Below are positions 29,994 to 40,400 of a DNA stretch of 64,000 nucleotides, piece by piece. The position numbers and the translations under genes were made by a program. The first letter of the stretch is position 1, and every line of letters starts with the position of its first letter. Source of the stretch: Limnanthes douglasii subsp. nivea (Eukaryota; Streptophyta; Magnoliopsida; Brassicales; Limnanthaceae); assembly GCA_036936605.1 (NCBI GenBank), contig JAUPFV010000002.1, positions 249,695,305-249,759,304 of the forward strand. The letters are read 5' to 3'. The notes below the pieces were generated by a model, which saw nothing but the letters and a program-made list of their open reading frames with translations, did no database searches and was not told the DNA's origin.

Positions 29994-30394
29994 TGGTAGC
30001 GAAGCGGAAATAGAAGAAACAGACAACGATAAAACCCTAACCCTAGGTTAGAGAAATAAGGAGACTCAGAGAAATAATTCCCAAAATTCAATTAATCAAA
30101 GTCTGACGAAAAAATAGGATATAGGATGCTTTATATAGCATGACCCAAAACCCTAATTCCAAATAAGGAAAATTTTATAAATGTTTTAAAATAAAATAAA
30201 TAAATAAAATAACGCTAAAATATTAAAACTGGTTTTCGAAGGCTCTACAGGTCGAATCTGGGTATCAAACTTAGTGACAAAGTCACATTTTTGAAATCTG
30301 ATGGGCTCGTCGAAATCTTCGATTTGAGTACCTGTTTGACCCAATTCCGATACCTAGGAAAGAAACCAGTCTGTTCGCAGTCTTCGCTGCATCA
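29994..30394 (-). repeat. 5' LTR (in element orientation)
   Basis: 401 bp, paired with 28134-28534. The minus strand TATA box (TGCTATATAA, complement of 30131-30140) would drive transcription into the internal region. The AAACCCTAACCCTA telo-box lies at about 30032, downstream of the expected start site. Confidence 0.9.
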
Positions 30395-31259
30395 TAAGTT
30401 CTCGTTTCCCCATATATGCCGACATGCGCTACAGAAGATCGATGTTTCAGAGGATGTGCGCAGGGAGTTGAGGCATGCACTATCAACGTGCGCGGAGTCA
30501 GATGTAAGTAGTATTTTTTAATTTTAACGTTATGTTTTTTAACTACTATAGTTGTCTAACTTGTTAACTTATTTATTTACAGGTAGTTTTCCTTCCCTAT
30601 ACATATATACTGGATGGACATTTGTTCCATGATGTCAGTTGGGTTAAGTTGACGCTAAAGGCGTTTGGCATCGTTGTTCCATACTACCCCGATCGTGTCA
30701 CTCGTCAGATGGGCCACGTATAGCTTATTCTGAAATAGATTCGTCCTCCTGCATCCAAAAAAGCAGGCAAGAAGACGGTTCAGAGATATGTTTGGGATGG
30801 TCATCTATGGTGGGATTGGGAGTATCATCGTTACACCACTGTTGGAGAGTAATACCACGATGGAGAGAAAACAGCGACGCAATGTACCGGTTTTGGGGGA
30901 AAAAGAACCTGTGGTGTATCGTTAGCAGCTCTGCTTCAGCTGGAGGACCTCGAGTGCAGCCTCAGGGTGGTGTTGACTTCGCAAAATATGATCAGATCAC
31001 ACAGTTTGGTCCCTCTATACCGAAACTGGAGTACGATGATTTATTATAGACCGCCCTTTAGATGTGTAGGATTGCTGAGCGATATAAACGTCGTTGATTT
31101 GTAGACTTTCGATGTTTTATTATTATGTTATTTCATTTTTTAGACTTTGTTATTTTAACGTTTGATTTGTAAACCTTTTAAGATCACTATATTTTTAGAT
31201 TCTTATCTCTTTGTTATACATTGCATTTGGATTTTTATTTGAAAGCAGTTTTTTTGCCA

Positions 31260-31850
31260 AAATTGTAGTTAAAAGCCAAAATCAACTAGGGTCAAAATTA
31301 AGTCCTGCCAAAAAAAATTCCCGTCATTGTCATTTCCTACCAAAAACGACTCCCGCCTAAGATGGTAACCCACATTCATTTCCCTATAAAAATGAGTTAA
31401 TAAAAAGTCTAACAAGATTGGAAAAACCAAACATTCATAAACCATAAAAAAACACAAACATTTACATATGAAGTTCAACGTCGATGAAGACTGCCAGTTA
31501 CTTCAGGTGATGAAGGTTTCCCGTCGTGAGATGGAAGAAGATACCATCGATGATTTTTTTGAGTGGGTCATGTGCATGATGTACTTCAGTTATGGCCGCG
31601 CAGGAACAAGATGTCTCGTTGTGCGCAGTTGTGACCAAATCAAAAGCATGTACCTTTTTGTCCAACCGCTACAACGTTTGTTATTCTTGCAATTTAAGAT
31701 TAAGTTGGAAGCGGCTTCCGTCGGGAACATAACTATCATAGACTATATCACTAGGGATATGGTGGTGTATCTGGAGGATAGGATTGTAGAAAACAAGTAA
31801 GGGAATGATTCGGAAGACAACACGAGATACGACTACGATTGAAGATTCAT
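31260..31850 (+). pseudogene. small extra gene of MULE B, C terminus shared with element A's OTU gene
   Basis: A TATA-like CCCTATAAAAATG at 31381-31393 precedes an ATG at 31468. The frame runs 110 codons to a stop at 31800 and is followed in frame by GNDSEDNTRYDYD. Its last third (NITIIDYITRDMVVYLEDRI) matches, also at DNA level, the end of the OTU region in element A (NMTVVDYVTRDMVAYLEDMI). In element B this piece lies on the strand opposite to the transposase, whereas in A it is on the same strand. The first 70 residues (MKFNVDEDCQLLQVMKVSRR...) match nothing I recognise. Confidence 0.55.
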
Positions 31851-32029
31851 GTTTTTTCAATTTTGTTTTTTAATTTTCATGTTTTCATTAGTTTTTATGT
31901 TTCGTTAAGATGTTGTTTGATTTTGAGTCATATGTTGTTACGTTCAGTTGTCTTGCTTTGTACGCACTTATTTGTAGTAAATATTTAAATTTCATCTCTA
32001 CGCTTTAAAATGAGGGGCAAAATGTAATA

Positions 32030-32320
32030 TTAAGGTTATATGCGACGGGGCCAAAACACCATCGCATTTGGACTCCGCGACAGGCACGTCTCTGGTACGA
32101 AATCACTACCAAAATTATGGCATACCGTCAAAATGACGTCGCAAATGGACGTCATGACAAACATGTCCATGTTACGAAATCACTGCCAAAAGTATGGCCT
32201 TCCGTCGCACGGGACGAGTTCCACAACAACTTCACATTTGTACCTTGCGATGCGGCTAGTTTTTTGAACTGTCGTCGCATGCGATGATTTTAACACACGG
32301 TTGCGTGCGACGAAGATTGT
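32030..32320. repeat. internal TCGCATGCGA / 77-bp array of MULE B
   Basis: TGCGACGGGG, CCGTCGCACGGGACG, TCGTCGCATGCGATG and GCGTGCGACG occur here. Two 34-bp blocks starting TACGAAATCACT(A/G)CCAAAA lie 77 bp apart (about 32096 and 32173). This repeats the motif family of the element's two ends, but between its genes. Confidence 0.65.
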
Positions 32321-32599
32321 TTGAATAAAACTATAATTCAAAATTAATTAAACTTAATATAATAATGGGAAAAAACTAAAATAAAACTACTCAATAATCA
32401 ATAATATTAATTAAACTTAAAAAAACTATAACTACAATGACGTTTGGTGTTAGGGGTAAGATTAGTGGTATACAAAAAATTTGACATCATACAAAATTAC
32501 ATCAAATGTCGTCTCTAGTCAAATCGGTTACATGCGGTTTTTCGTTCAAGTTTATTTTCCTAACTGCATTAGTTATGTAAATTTGTTGAACCGACGGTA

Positions 32600-33155
32600 G
32601 TATTGGTGTGCCCATTGATCCGTTTTTTTGGTGGCGTAAGCACCCCAACAGGGGTATAATGGCGTCAATGATCCATCAGGTTGAGTAGTAATATGTGGGA
32701 TTTTTTTTGAAATTAATGAATTATGTATTAAATAAGTAAAAAAATGTAAAAAGATGAGATACTTACATTAACAAAGTGTCATCCATGTACGAAAGTAATC
32801 CCAACTTCTATGATCGTTGAATTGGTCACGGGTGGGCGTCCATGGATTGGTAGATACGTTAATGACGCTGTGTGCGATACATGGTATACCATGCATTGAT
32901 ACTTTGTCTCAATAACTAGTCCTATGTCCGAAAATATCATCTAATAGTGGCTATTAGGGTTGGGCTTGAAGTAATCCAACCTATGTACGATATCGTCAAA
33001 CACCTTGGGCGAACCATATACATCCAACCAAGATGCACGGTTTTCTCACAACTCTATTAACAAATCCCGTCTAACATCTTCCCATCTATTTTCATTATTG
33101 TATATTTAATGAGCTACAAAACGGTATCTGCATTGTTTGTCCGGAATAACGTCAA
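32600..33155 (-). pseudogene. OTU-like protease region of element B
   Basis: Translating the minus strand downstream of the transposase linker gives VIPDKQCRYRFVAH (catalytic Cys context), NRWEDVRRDLLIEL, WLDVYGSPKVFDDIVHRLDYF, then IGLVIETKYQCMVYHVSHTA and LTYLPIHGRPP. This is the same domain as in element A, where the active-site motif is DGNC; here it is DKQC. Several in-frame stops interrupt it. Order and strand relative to the transposase are as in A. Confidence 0.65.
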
Positions 33156-35613
33156 CTAACTTAATAATATAAGTGTGTAGAAATACGGATATAATGTTAA
33201 CTTCCCACCCTTAACAATTTTCTTTGGTCGACCAACTTTATTTTTTGCAAGAGGAGGTTTGGGTGGTACGACGGGAACCACTCTCGATGCGGCTGTGCTC
33301 CCTAACCTATTAATGGTTGTACTACCTATCGAGTTAGCCGGAGTACTAGCACTAACGATTTGTTCAATGGGATATTCCCACAAATTAGGGTTCCGTTTAG
33401 TCGATTTATCAACACTTCTCTTTGGCCTACCCTTAGCTCTAACCACTTCTTTAGGATCTTGAATATTACTAGTCTCGGGCCTCAATATTTGTATTACCCG
33501 ATTGATAATGTGGTCTTGTTGGTCATGACGAAAACTACGAATGAAGTTGTCTATTATAAAAAGTTTTTTTTTTCAATTCGTCCTCACGAGAAATGAGATC
33601 TCTATAAACAAGATCTAATCTTCTCCAAAAATATATCAACATTTTCTAAAGGGATGCACCTACCATCTCTGGCTATATACGCAATTTCACATGCATAAGG
33701 TAACCCATGTGTTTTCCTAAAGAAACATCCTCCACATGCTACCCGATCTACTCCTATATTTCTAGCACGTACAATAGAAAGCATCAATATTTTTAGGCCC
33801 GCATGTGACACATTACCTTTAATATTTTGGGTCAAAACACCATCAAAATCGGCAATTGTACGAAACTTACTTCACTCGAACGATTTGAGGATCCCCGCAT
33901 GCTGCTTCCTTAGTAAGTTGTGAACTTTTTCCCAAAAAAACTCAAAATTGCATTGATTCGTCCCAAGGTCTTTTTTTAAGAACGAGTGAGCACCCTTCAC
34001 CCAACGTAATACAAGTACAAAATTAGGACCTTATTTAAAAAGAGATATAATAGCAAAACAAAAAATTGGATAGAAGGACATACCTATCTGAAGTTGTTTG
34101 GTCGTAATGTTGTATCTTGTTCGTTCGATATTGAAGAAACTTGTTATCCATGAGTCCATAACGTACGCAAAACACTTGGGTTGAGAGGCGAATATTTCCT
34201 TCAATGTAGCTAGATTCTTTTCATAACTCTCAACCGTGTTCACTCCGAAAACGTAGCCATAAAACTCAATAAACTGTTTCGCAACCACATCATCGTGCAA
34301 TATCTTTCAGACCATCCCAATAATGTTTTTACTAATATGCACGTGCATAGCAAATGGTATGTACCCAGAAATGTATCATTGATAGCTCGCATGAGTGCTA
34401 ACTCTCAATCGGTAACAATAACGCTCGGAAATATACACACGTTATCCATCATCAAACCACAAAAAGTTTCCAAAGCCCATATATAATTCGTTAACTTCTC
34501 TCCGCTCATAAACACATACGCAGCGGTGAATGTAATAGAAGAATACGTTAACCCAAAAATCTCTAATAAAGGCATCGTATACCTAGTCGTCTTGTAGGTA
34601 CAATCCATGAATAGGATAATAGAAAATGTACGTAGTAAGTTAATGCTCGTATAATGTGCAAAAAAATCAGTGATCATCTTTGAATTGTCTTTCAAACGCT
34701 CCCGCGTGGAGTATCCAGTATTTTTCAATTTCGTCAACAAATATTGCATTTGCATTTGTCGCCCATGCTCAACATCCCGATGTTTTTTGCGGCAATTGTA
34801 GATTGCACGCATGTTTGAAATATTCTCGGGATATTGGTACTTCAAACCGCTATACATCTCCCTATGACGCGAATTGAGGTGAGACAAACTACGAACAAGT
34901 TCATCTTCATCCCATTTTAGCCTACAAGCGTGGGAATTACCATCTAAGCGAACGTAGGGATCGTGATTATGCGTACATTTATCACCTCCAAACACCATTT
35001 CATGGCTAGTACGTCAATTGGATGACCTTTTAACGCAAATGGACAATTATATTTATTTGTCGGAGTCTTCCGCTTTCTTAACGTTTATGGCTTCGCTTAT
35101 GATACGAATATATCGTACCGCTCGCAAATATAATCTAATCTAGGAGTTCTTCCCCACTTCCCTCTATCATAGAGCTTTGTAATCGTGACAAACTTAATTT
35201 TCTTTGATTCAATGTCCACAAAAGCATCCAATTTATTTTTTGTAACTAACCCATCTGTTTTGAATATTCTAGTGTAATCAGCATCCATACATGGAGGTTG
35301 GGCAAGTTCCTCCTACAAAATATAATATTTTAATGTATAAGAATCGCATGCGAATAATACTACAGGATTGTCGCATGCGCACGTTCTTTTAAGATGTCGC
35401 ATGCGACACGTTTAAAACGTTGTCGTATGAAGATATGCGACGCATATCGTACAACCATCACACGATCGTTCAAATACGAGGGGTTTCATCACACGATAGT
35501 CATGCGACTAGGTAAAAAAAGTCAGATAGAGTTGTGTTACTTACCTCCATGCGGTAAGCGTCCTCCTCGTCTAGCAAGTCTTCCAAAGAGACGCCCATTT
35601 CATCATTTTCCAT
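33156..35613 (-). pseudogene. FAR1-finger MULE transposase B (degenerate)
   Basis: Exon 1 (35613-35545) encodes 23 residues, MENDEMGVSLEDLLDEEDAY then RME, and ends at a GTAAG donor. Exon 2 starts at 35312 after TTTTGTAG, in phase, with EELAQPPCMDADYTRIF. Then come parts of a FAR1 zinc finger (YICERYDIF; CTHNHDPYVRLDG), the MULE core with LFMDCTYKTTRYTMPLLEIF (first D, about 34600) and PSVIVTD (second D, about 34410), and a basic linker (AKGRPKRSVDKSTKRNPNLW) matching element A. Frame breaks near 34980-35100 and at 34300-34410 inactivate it. Confidence 0.85.
35313..35544 (-). repeat. intron 1 of transposase B, filled with TCGCATGCGA palindromes
   Basis: A 232-bp GT-AG intron. It contains perfect palindromes TCGCATGCGA (35344-35353) and TGTCGCATGCGACA (35395-35408) plus imperfect copies (TATGCGACGCATA, TCGCATGCGC, CATGCGAC). 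The position matches the array in intron 1 of element A's transposase. Confidence 0.8.
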
Positions 35614-35845
35614 GAATACTCTGATTTTTGGGTTGTTGTGGTGGATTTTATGGGTTTGCGTATAAGATTGTAACTTTTAGGGTTTATGGTAATAAATATT
35701 TATGGTATTTTTGTGGGTTTAGGGTAGTAATTAATGTATTTCGGATTTTTGGTTGTTTTTGGTGTAAATGACATAAGTGTAATTGGTTAGAGTAAGAAGG
35801 ATAATTTAGGAATTTCAAGTTCGAGTTTCAAAATAGAAGGGGTAA

Positions 35846-35888
35846 GGTGAAAGATCTATCAAAGTATGTCTTATTTCTAGTCTGGCCC
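35846..35888 (-). repeat. right terminal inverted repeat of MULE B
   Basis: Read on the minus strand it starts GGGCCAGACTAGAAATAAGA and ends TTTGATAGATCTTTCACC. It matches 26263-26305 at 37 of 43 bases. Confidence 0.9.
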
Positions 35889-35897
35889 TCTACGAAG

Positions 35898-36769
35898 TGG
35901 TACTCGAAGGAATCGAATTTCTTTTTAAGTTTTTTTTTTAATCTGAATGATTTTTGAATTAAAATTTGGGACGTACAATTCTTAAACCACTATACAAGAA
36001 AGTGCAAAAAATGAGTGGAAAAGAAAGATCTACTAAAAATTAAATCAATCCCAAAGATAAAAATAAATTTTGAAACTAAACAAAGCTAGCTATCAACAAG
36101 TTTTGTAAATGCAAATACTTCTACAATCAGACGAGCTATCATCTTCAAAGAGACCATGAAAATAGATTTGGGAGCAAAGAAGATAATTCGTATCCAGGGA
36201 TTCATTGAAGTAAGTATATAAACCAATATTTTGCAAATAAGGAGAACAATATTGGGAAAGATGACAAAGGAGATATAAAATAGTTGATTGAAGAGGGAAA
36301 TAAGAACACAAGGTATGGGAGCCACCAAAACACGAAAACAAGATAATTTGGGATGAAAACAGCGAAGATAGAGCATAATATATAAAGCGAGCAATGAAAC
36401 ATTTAAAGTCCACTGACTGATTGATAAAAAAATCTTCAATGAAGAGATGAAACATTGAACAACATTTTAAACGATTAGCTGAAATCCTAGGAGTCTGCAA
36501 AAAGAGGAGATCCAAATGAGATTCAAACAGAGGATTGCGGGAGAATGTATTGATTTATCATGTTACATGAAAAAATTAAAATAAACAAAACAATCTGGCA
36601 TTTGCTTGTCAGTATACTACGAGCTGGCATTAGGTTATGAACAGAGATTTTGAATAAAAAATAAAAATTGTTTCTAATGTATCATAGACCTAGTCTTTCT
36701 AAAATGATAATGGAATTTAGGTGATTAGATTCCTGAAATTAGTGAATTCAAAGTCATTTTACATTTAGA
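35898..36769. other. unassigned spacer
   Basis: Two overlapping minus-strand frames (117 and 140 codons, 36086-36515) are open but have no domain I recognise; both are leucine- and phenylalanine-rich, as AT-rich antisense DNA often is. A T-tract at 35917-35941 could be an old LINE tail. No gene is called. Confidence 0.4.
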
Positions 36770-39700
36770 AGTTCATATTACCAACCAATTAGCAGCTCTA
36801 TTTTGTTCTCTCAAAATGCAATTAATTGGCATTGATGACGAAAACAGACTACGACAATAGTTTAAGATAGATTTTAAAGGCCATGAATGATTACAATTGG
36901 ATATGAGATTCACAAGAATTTGATAATTTGATTCAACATCTACATTTTTCCATCTTTTTCTTTTGCAGGTAAGAAAACCTTTCATGAGGGCTTTTGTTTC
37001 AGGCATTAAGGAGGTATGCTTGCCATACTTATAAATTTTACCTATGCTGAGATCATATTTATTGTTTCTAGCAGTAATACTACCATAAGCATCACCATTG
37101 AGTAGACTAGAACCATCAGTGTTCATCTTGATTCTGTTAGGTTTATGAGGGTTCTATTTGATGTAGATAGGCTTATTAATAGGGAGAGAGTGATGATAGC
37201 AACCCATATCAGAAGAATAGATGTGAAGGGATGTTAGTGCTTCTTTTTTAACAAACAAGCATGGTCAAGGCATGATATCATGTTCTTGACATAGTTAATT
37301 GATGAGGTAGCTGAGTATGTAATGCCTTTGAACTTATATTTGTTTCTAGACTGCCAAATAACCCAAAGAATAATATGAGGAAGGATAGTGGTTAGGTCAG
37401 TGTCTCTGTTTGAAGACTAGAACTAGGTCATTACAATGTGAGGAATAGTCACATGTGTTATGATTTTGATATTGAAACAATTAACAAAATGAGACCATGA
37501 GTTCTAGGATATCTTGCATTCAACAAAGAGGTGATTCGCAGTTTCAATGTTGTCACAGAATTGACATTTAGAAGCCAACATCAAATGTTTTTTTTGCATA
37601 GTAGTGTCATTAGAATTCTAGCCATATAGAAGTCTCCAAGCCAAAAAAGAACATTCGTGAGGGGATATAGAATTCCAAAGCTTGCTACACATGCTGGATT
37701 TGTTGTGGGGAATTCTTATTAGATTCCAAGTAGATTTAGTGCATAATTTACCATCCTTAGAGCCAATCCACCTAACTGAATCTTCCATGTTGCGTTTGAT
37801 AGAAAGTTTGTCAATATAGAGAATATCATTAGGAGATAGAATAGTGTTGAGTCTGTCTTTGTTCCAAGATGGATTAACCCATTAGTTCTCCAAATTGTCT
37901 CGAATGTACCAACTATTATCAGACTCATCATCAAGAATGATAAGAGGGGATTTATGGAACCAATTATCAATCTAAATATCAATTTTACCATCACCCTGAT
38001 CCCACTTGATTTTAGATTCAGCAAAAAATTTAATCGTAGATAATTTTTTCCAAACATGAGAGCTAGCTTTGACATTAAAATTAGCAATGAGATGGTGCTT
38101 GTTTTTGCAGTAGACACTATGAATGTAGTTATCCCATAAGGAATTATTCTGCCTGAATTTCAATCATAGCTTACATTAAAAAGTTTTGTGCAAATCCATG
38201 ATACTTCGAATGTTGATGCCATCCTCATCATATGGCTTACCAATTTTACACCACTAAGCCCAATGAATCTTGTTAGTATCATCATTAGAGCCCCATAGGA
38301 ACTTGTTGAACATTTTTTCAATTTTGTAGATGATGCATTTAGGGACAGTGTTGCCTTTGAGCCAATAGATAGGGTAAGCCATAAGAACTATAGAAATAAG
38401 GGTTCATCTGACACAATAGCTTAAGTTTTTGTCTTCATAGTCATTAATCTTAAGCCTGGTTTTATCAAAAAGAAGATCAAAGTTACTTGAATTGTTGTTG
38501 GAGTTGAGAGGAACACCCAAATAGGTTAAAATGATAGGATTAGTGTTGAAACCAGTGGAGTTGGTTAAAGAGTTAGCTCGGTAGAATAAATTTTATTAGC
38601 AGTGTAAATTTTTGTTTTCTCTTTGTTAATAGTCTGAACTGAAAAATCTTGGTAGTCCTGTAAAAATGAGCTTAAAACTGTAATATAAGTACTAACATTG
38701 TTTGTAAAAATAAAAATGTCGTCTGTAAATGAAATACAGGGGATCATAAGGCTACTTCTGGTAGCAAATTTTAGAGATTTATTATTGTTATAAAGGTTAA
38801 TAAGACCTCTTAGGCCATCTCTAATCGTCGGTCTGCATCAGGATCGACGGTAAGAAACAGTTTTTACTCGTGGGTGTCGGTCTCCAAATCAAGAGACTGA
38901 ATTCCTATTCAGACTCGATTTCGGTATCTGTCGAGACCGAAGCCGTGACCTGAAGAAAGAGAAAATAGATGAAAAAAAGGAGAGAGAAAGTAACTTTCAG
39001 TCGCACTAGAAGAGAGAGAAAAGAAGGAAAATGTGTAGAAAAGAGAGAAAAAAAAGAAAATGGGCGAAGAGAAAGAGAAAATGGGAGAGAGGTAGGAGGA
39101 AAATAATTAATGTAAATGTAGATTTCAATTTGAATGTAAGTATAAACGAAATTAAAGTTTAATTTAATTAATATTTATACAACTAATTTAAATGTGTAAC
39201 GTAGAATACTGAATTTATAATATAATTATAGATTTAGTTATAAACAAAATACTTAAATAATAATATAATATTTAATTATAATTTATAATAAAACTTAATT
39301 TATAAATTGCGGAAAAGAAATACATTGGTATTAACTTTTTTCAAAAATAAACGACATTTGCTTAACATCATTGAATTAAAAAAATATTAATATTAATTAT
39401 TAATTAACAATATAGGTTAAATTATTTATTATAGAATTAGTAGATGTAGGATGATAATATAAATATTGAGTGAGTGAGATGAAATGAGAAATAAAGAGAG
39501 CCAAATGAATAGTTATAAGATACATATTAATTTATTGTAAATAAAAATTAAACACATAAGTTTATAACATAAATTTAAAATAATAAATCTTGTTAAATAT
39601 TAATATCAATTATTAATTAACAATATAGGTTAAATTATTTATTATAGAATTAGTAAATGTAGGATGATAATGTCAATATTGAGAGAGTGAGATAGAGGGA

Positions 39701-40400
39701 GAAATAAAGAGAGTGAGATGAATAGTTAAAAGATAGTGGAATCGTTTGAATTGAATTTTTTATATTAAAAGTCTCTGGAATAGTAAAACAACGGTTAGAA
39801 GCTGTGTGACAGATCTGTAAATAAATGGAGGTCCCCTGGACTAGACCAGGTCTCCGGGGAGACCTACGATTAGAGATGGCCTTATAAGAACCTCTTCTGT
39901 CATAATGAATAGATTATGTGATAGTGGATTCCCTTGTCTAAGACCCCTTTTGTTTTGAAGAACCCCACAACTTTTCCATTCATAAGAATAGAATATTAAA
40001 CATTTCTAACCATGATACTTATTAGGTTAACAAATAAATTATTAAAACTAAATGATATTAAAATTTTATTGATAAAGTTGTGGGATATTCAATCAAAAGA
40101 TTTAGTCATATCAACTTTGATAAGAATGTTCCAAGCTTTAGAATTTCAATTTAAATCATAAATCATTTCTTTTGGTGTAAGGATATTGTCATGGATAAAA
40201 TTGTTAATAATATAAGCACCTTGCATGTTAAAATTTATCTTAAAGAGAAGAGATGCTAGCCTGGTGTTGATAATCTTTGAGATTATTCTCTCATTGAATA
40301 GCAGAAGTTGATGGGCCTATAATCTTTCGATCTTATTAGATTGCAGGTCTTTCGAATGAGGCAGATGCTTGTTGCTAGGATATCTTCTCGAACTTTCTGA
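36770..40400 (-). mobile_element. truncated L1-type LINE, split by a Harbinger-like insertion
   Basis: On the minus strand from right to left: reverse transcriptase palm and fingers (about 40330-38550; KDYRPINFC-like near 40310 and the catalytic box CISFTDDIFIF near 38740), zf-RVT (LASKCQFCDNIETANHLFVE, about 37580-37520), and an RNase H domain (NTDGSSLLNGDA, ETKALMKGF, DVESNYQILVNLI, 37120-36930) with end at 36773. Many frameshifts are present. It lacks ORF1 and endonuclease. The 1069-bp element at 38813-39881 lies inside the reverse transcriptase. Its zinc-binding signature is close to those of the LINEs at 7.8 and 57.7 kb, so the three are related. Confidence 0.8.
38813..39881. mobile_element. 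PIF/Harbinger-like non-autonomous element
   Basis: Terminal inverted repeats begin GGCCATCTCTAATCGT(C/A)GGT (38813 onward, and read inward from 39881). They match at 21 of 22 positions, and the TTA on each side (38810-38812, 39882-39884) is the classic 3-bp Harbinger target duplication. Inside are A/T-rich DNA and purine-rich GAGAGAAA stretches but no transposase. TAGGTTAAATTATTTATTATAG occurs twice inside (about 39413 and 39626), an internal duplication of roughly 210-bp period. Confidence 0.85.

Larger units (their letters stand above)
28134..30394 (-). mobile_element. young non-autonomous LTR retrotransposon (protease-only)
   Basis: Two 401-bp direct repeats (28134-28534 and 29994-30394) differ at about 8 positions by eye, roughly 98% identity. 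They begin TG and end CA and are flanked by an exact 5-bp duplication TAAGT (28129-28133, 30395-30399). On the minus strand the 5' LTR is followed by TTGGTATCAGAGC, the usual initiator-Met tRNA primer site. The other LTR is preceded by a purine tract, GGGGAAGGA. The internal region is only 1459 bp and has a single long frame, a gypsy-type protease region. There is no reverse transcriptase or integrase, so it moved with help from another element. Confidence 0.95.
26898..31049 (+). pseudogene. PMD gene of element B, split by an LTR retrotransposon
   Basis: The plus strand carries a PMD protein in pieces: an acidic N-terminal part (27101-27340), the core VDALFRWHTNLYLVEAFLER and WHEETSSFHFSF (27520-27640), FDDVHVIRRL (27635-27665), then NWGQLVLASLY (about 27980) and a helical block to 28133. 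It resumes after the retrotransposon at 30395 with FSFPHICRHALQK, continuing the reading frame across the 5-bp duplication. Later parts (30590-31049) include WVKLTLKAFGIVVPYY and TRQMGH. Several stops lie outside the insertion (for example GTATAG at 30719), so the gene was or is dead apart from the insertion. Confidence 0.75.
26263..35888. mobile_element. MULE element B (PMD gene, extra gene, convergent transposase + OTU)
   Basis: The element is bounded by 43-bp terminal inverted repeats (26263-26305 and 35846-35888) matching at 37 of 43 positions; the ends read G(A/G)GCCAGACTAGAA. A degraded 9-bp duplication flanks it. Inside are a PMD gene (+), a small plus-strand gene near 31.4-31.85 kb, an OTU region (-) and a FAR1-finger MULE transposase (-). 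A 2261-bp LTR retrotransposon interrupts the PMD gene; without it the MULE is about 7.4 kb. It is diverged from element A at every gene and mirror-imaged, and its left end lies about 24 bp from the proposed right end of A. Confidence 0.85.

Noticed and set aside
36086..36515. Overlapping 117- and 140-codon minus-strand frames
   Set aside because: Two frames open over the same DNA with biased hydrophobic composition suggest a compositional effect; no domain recognised.
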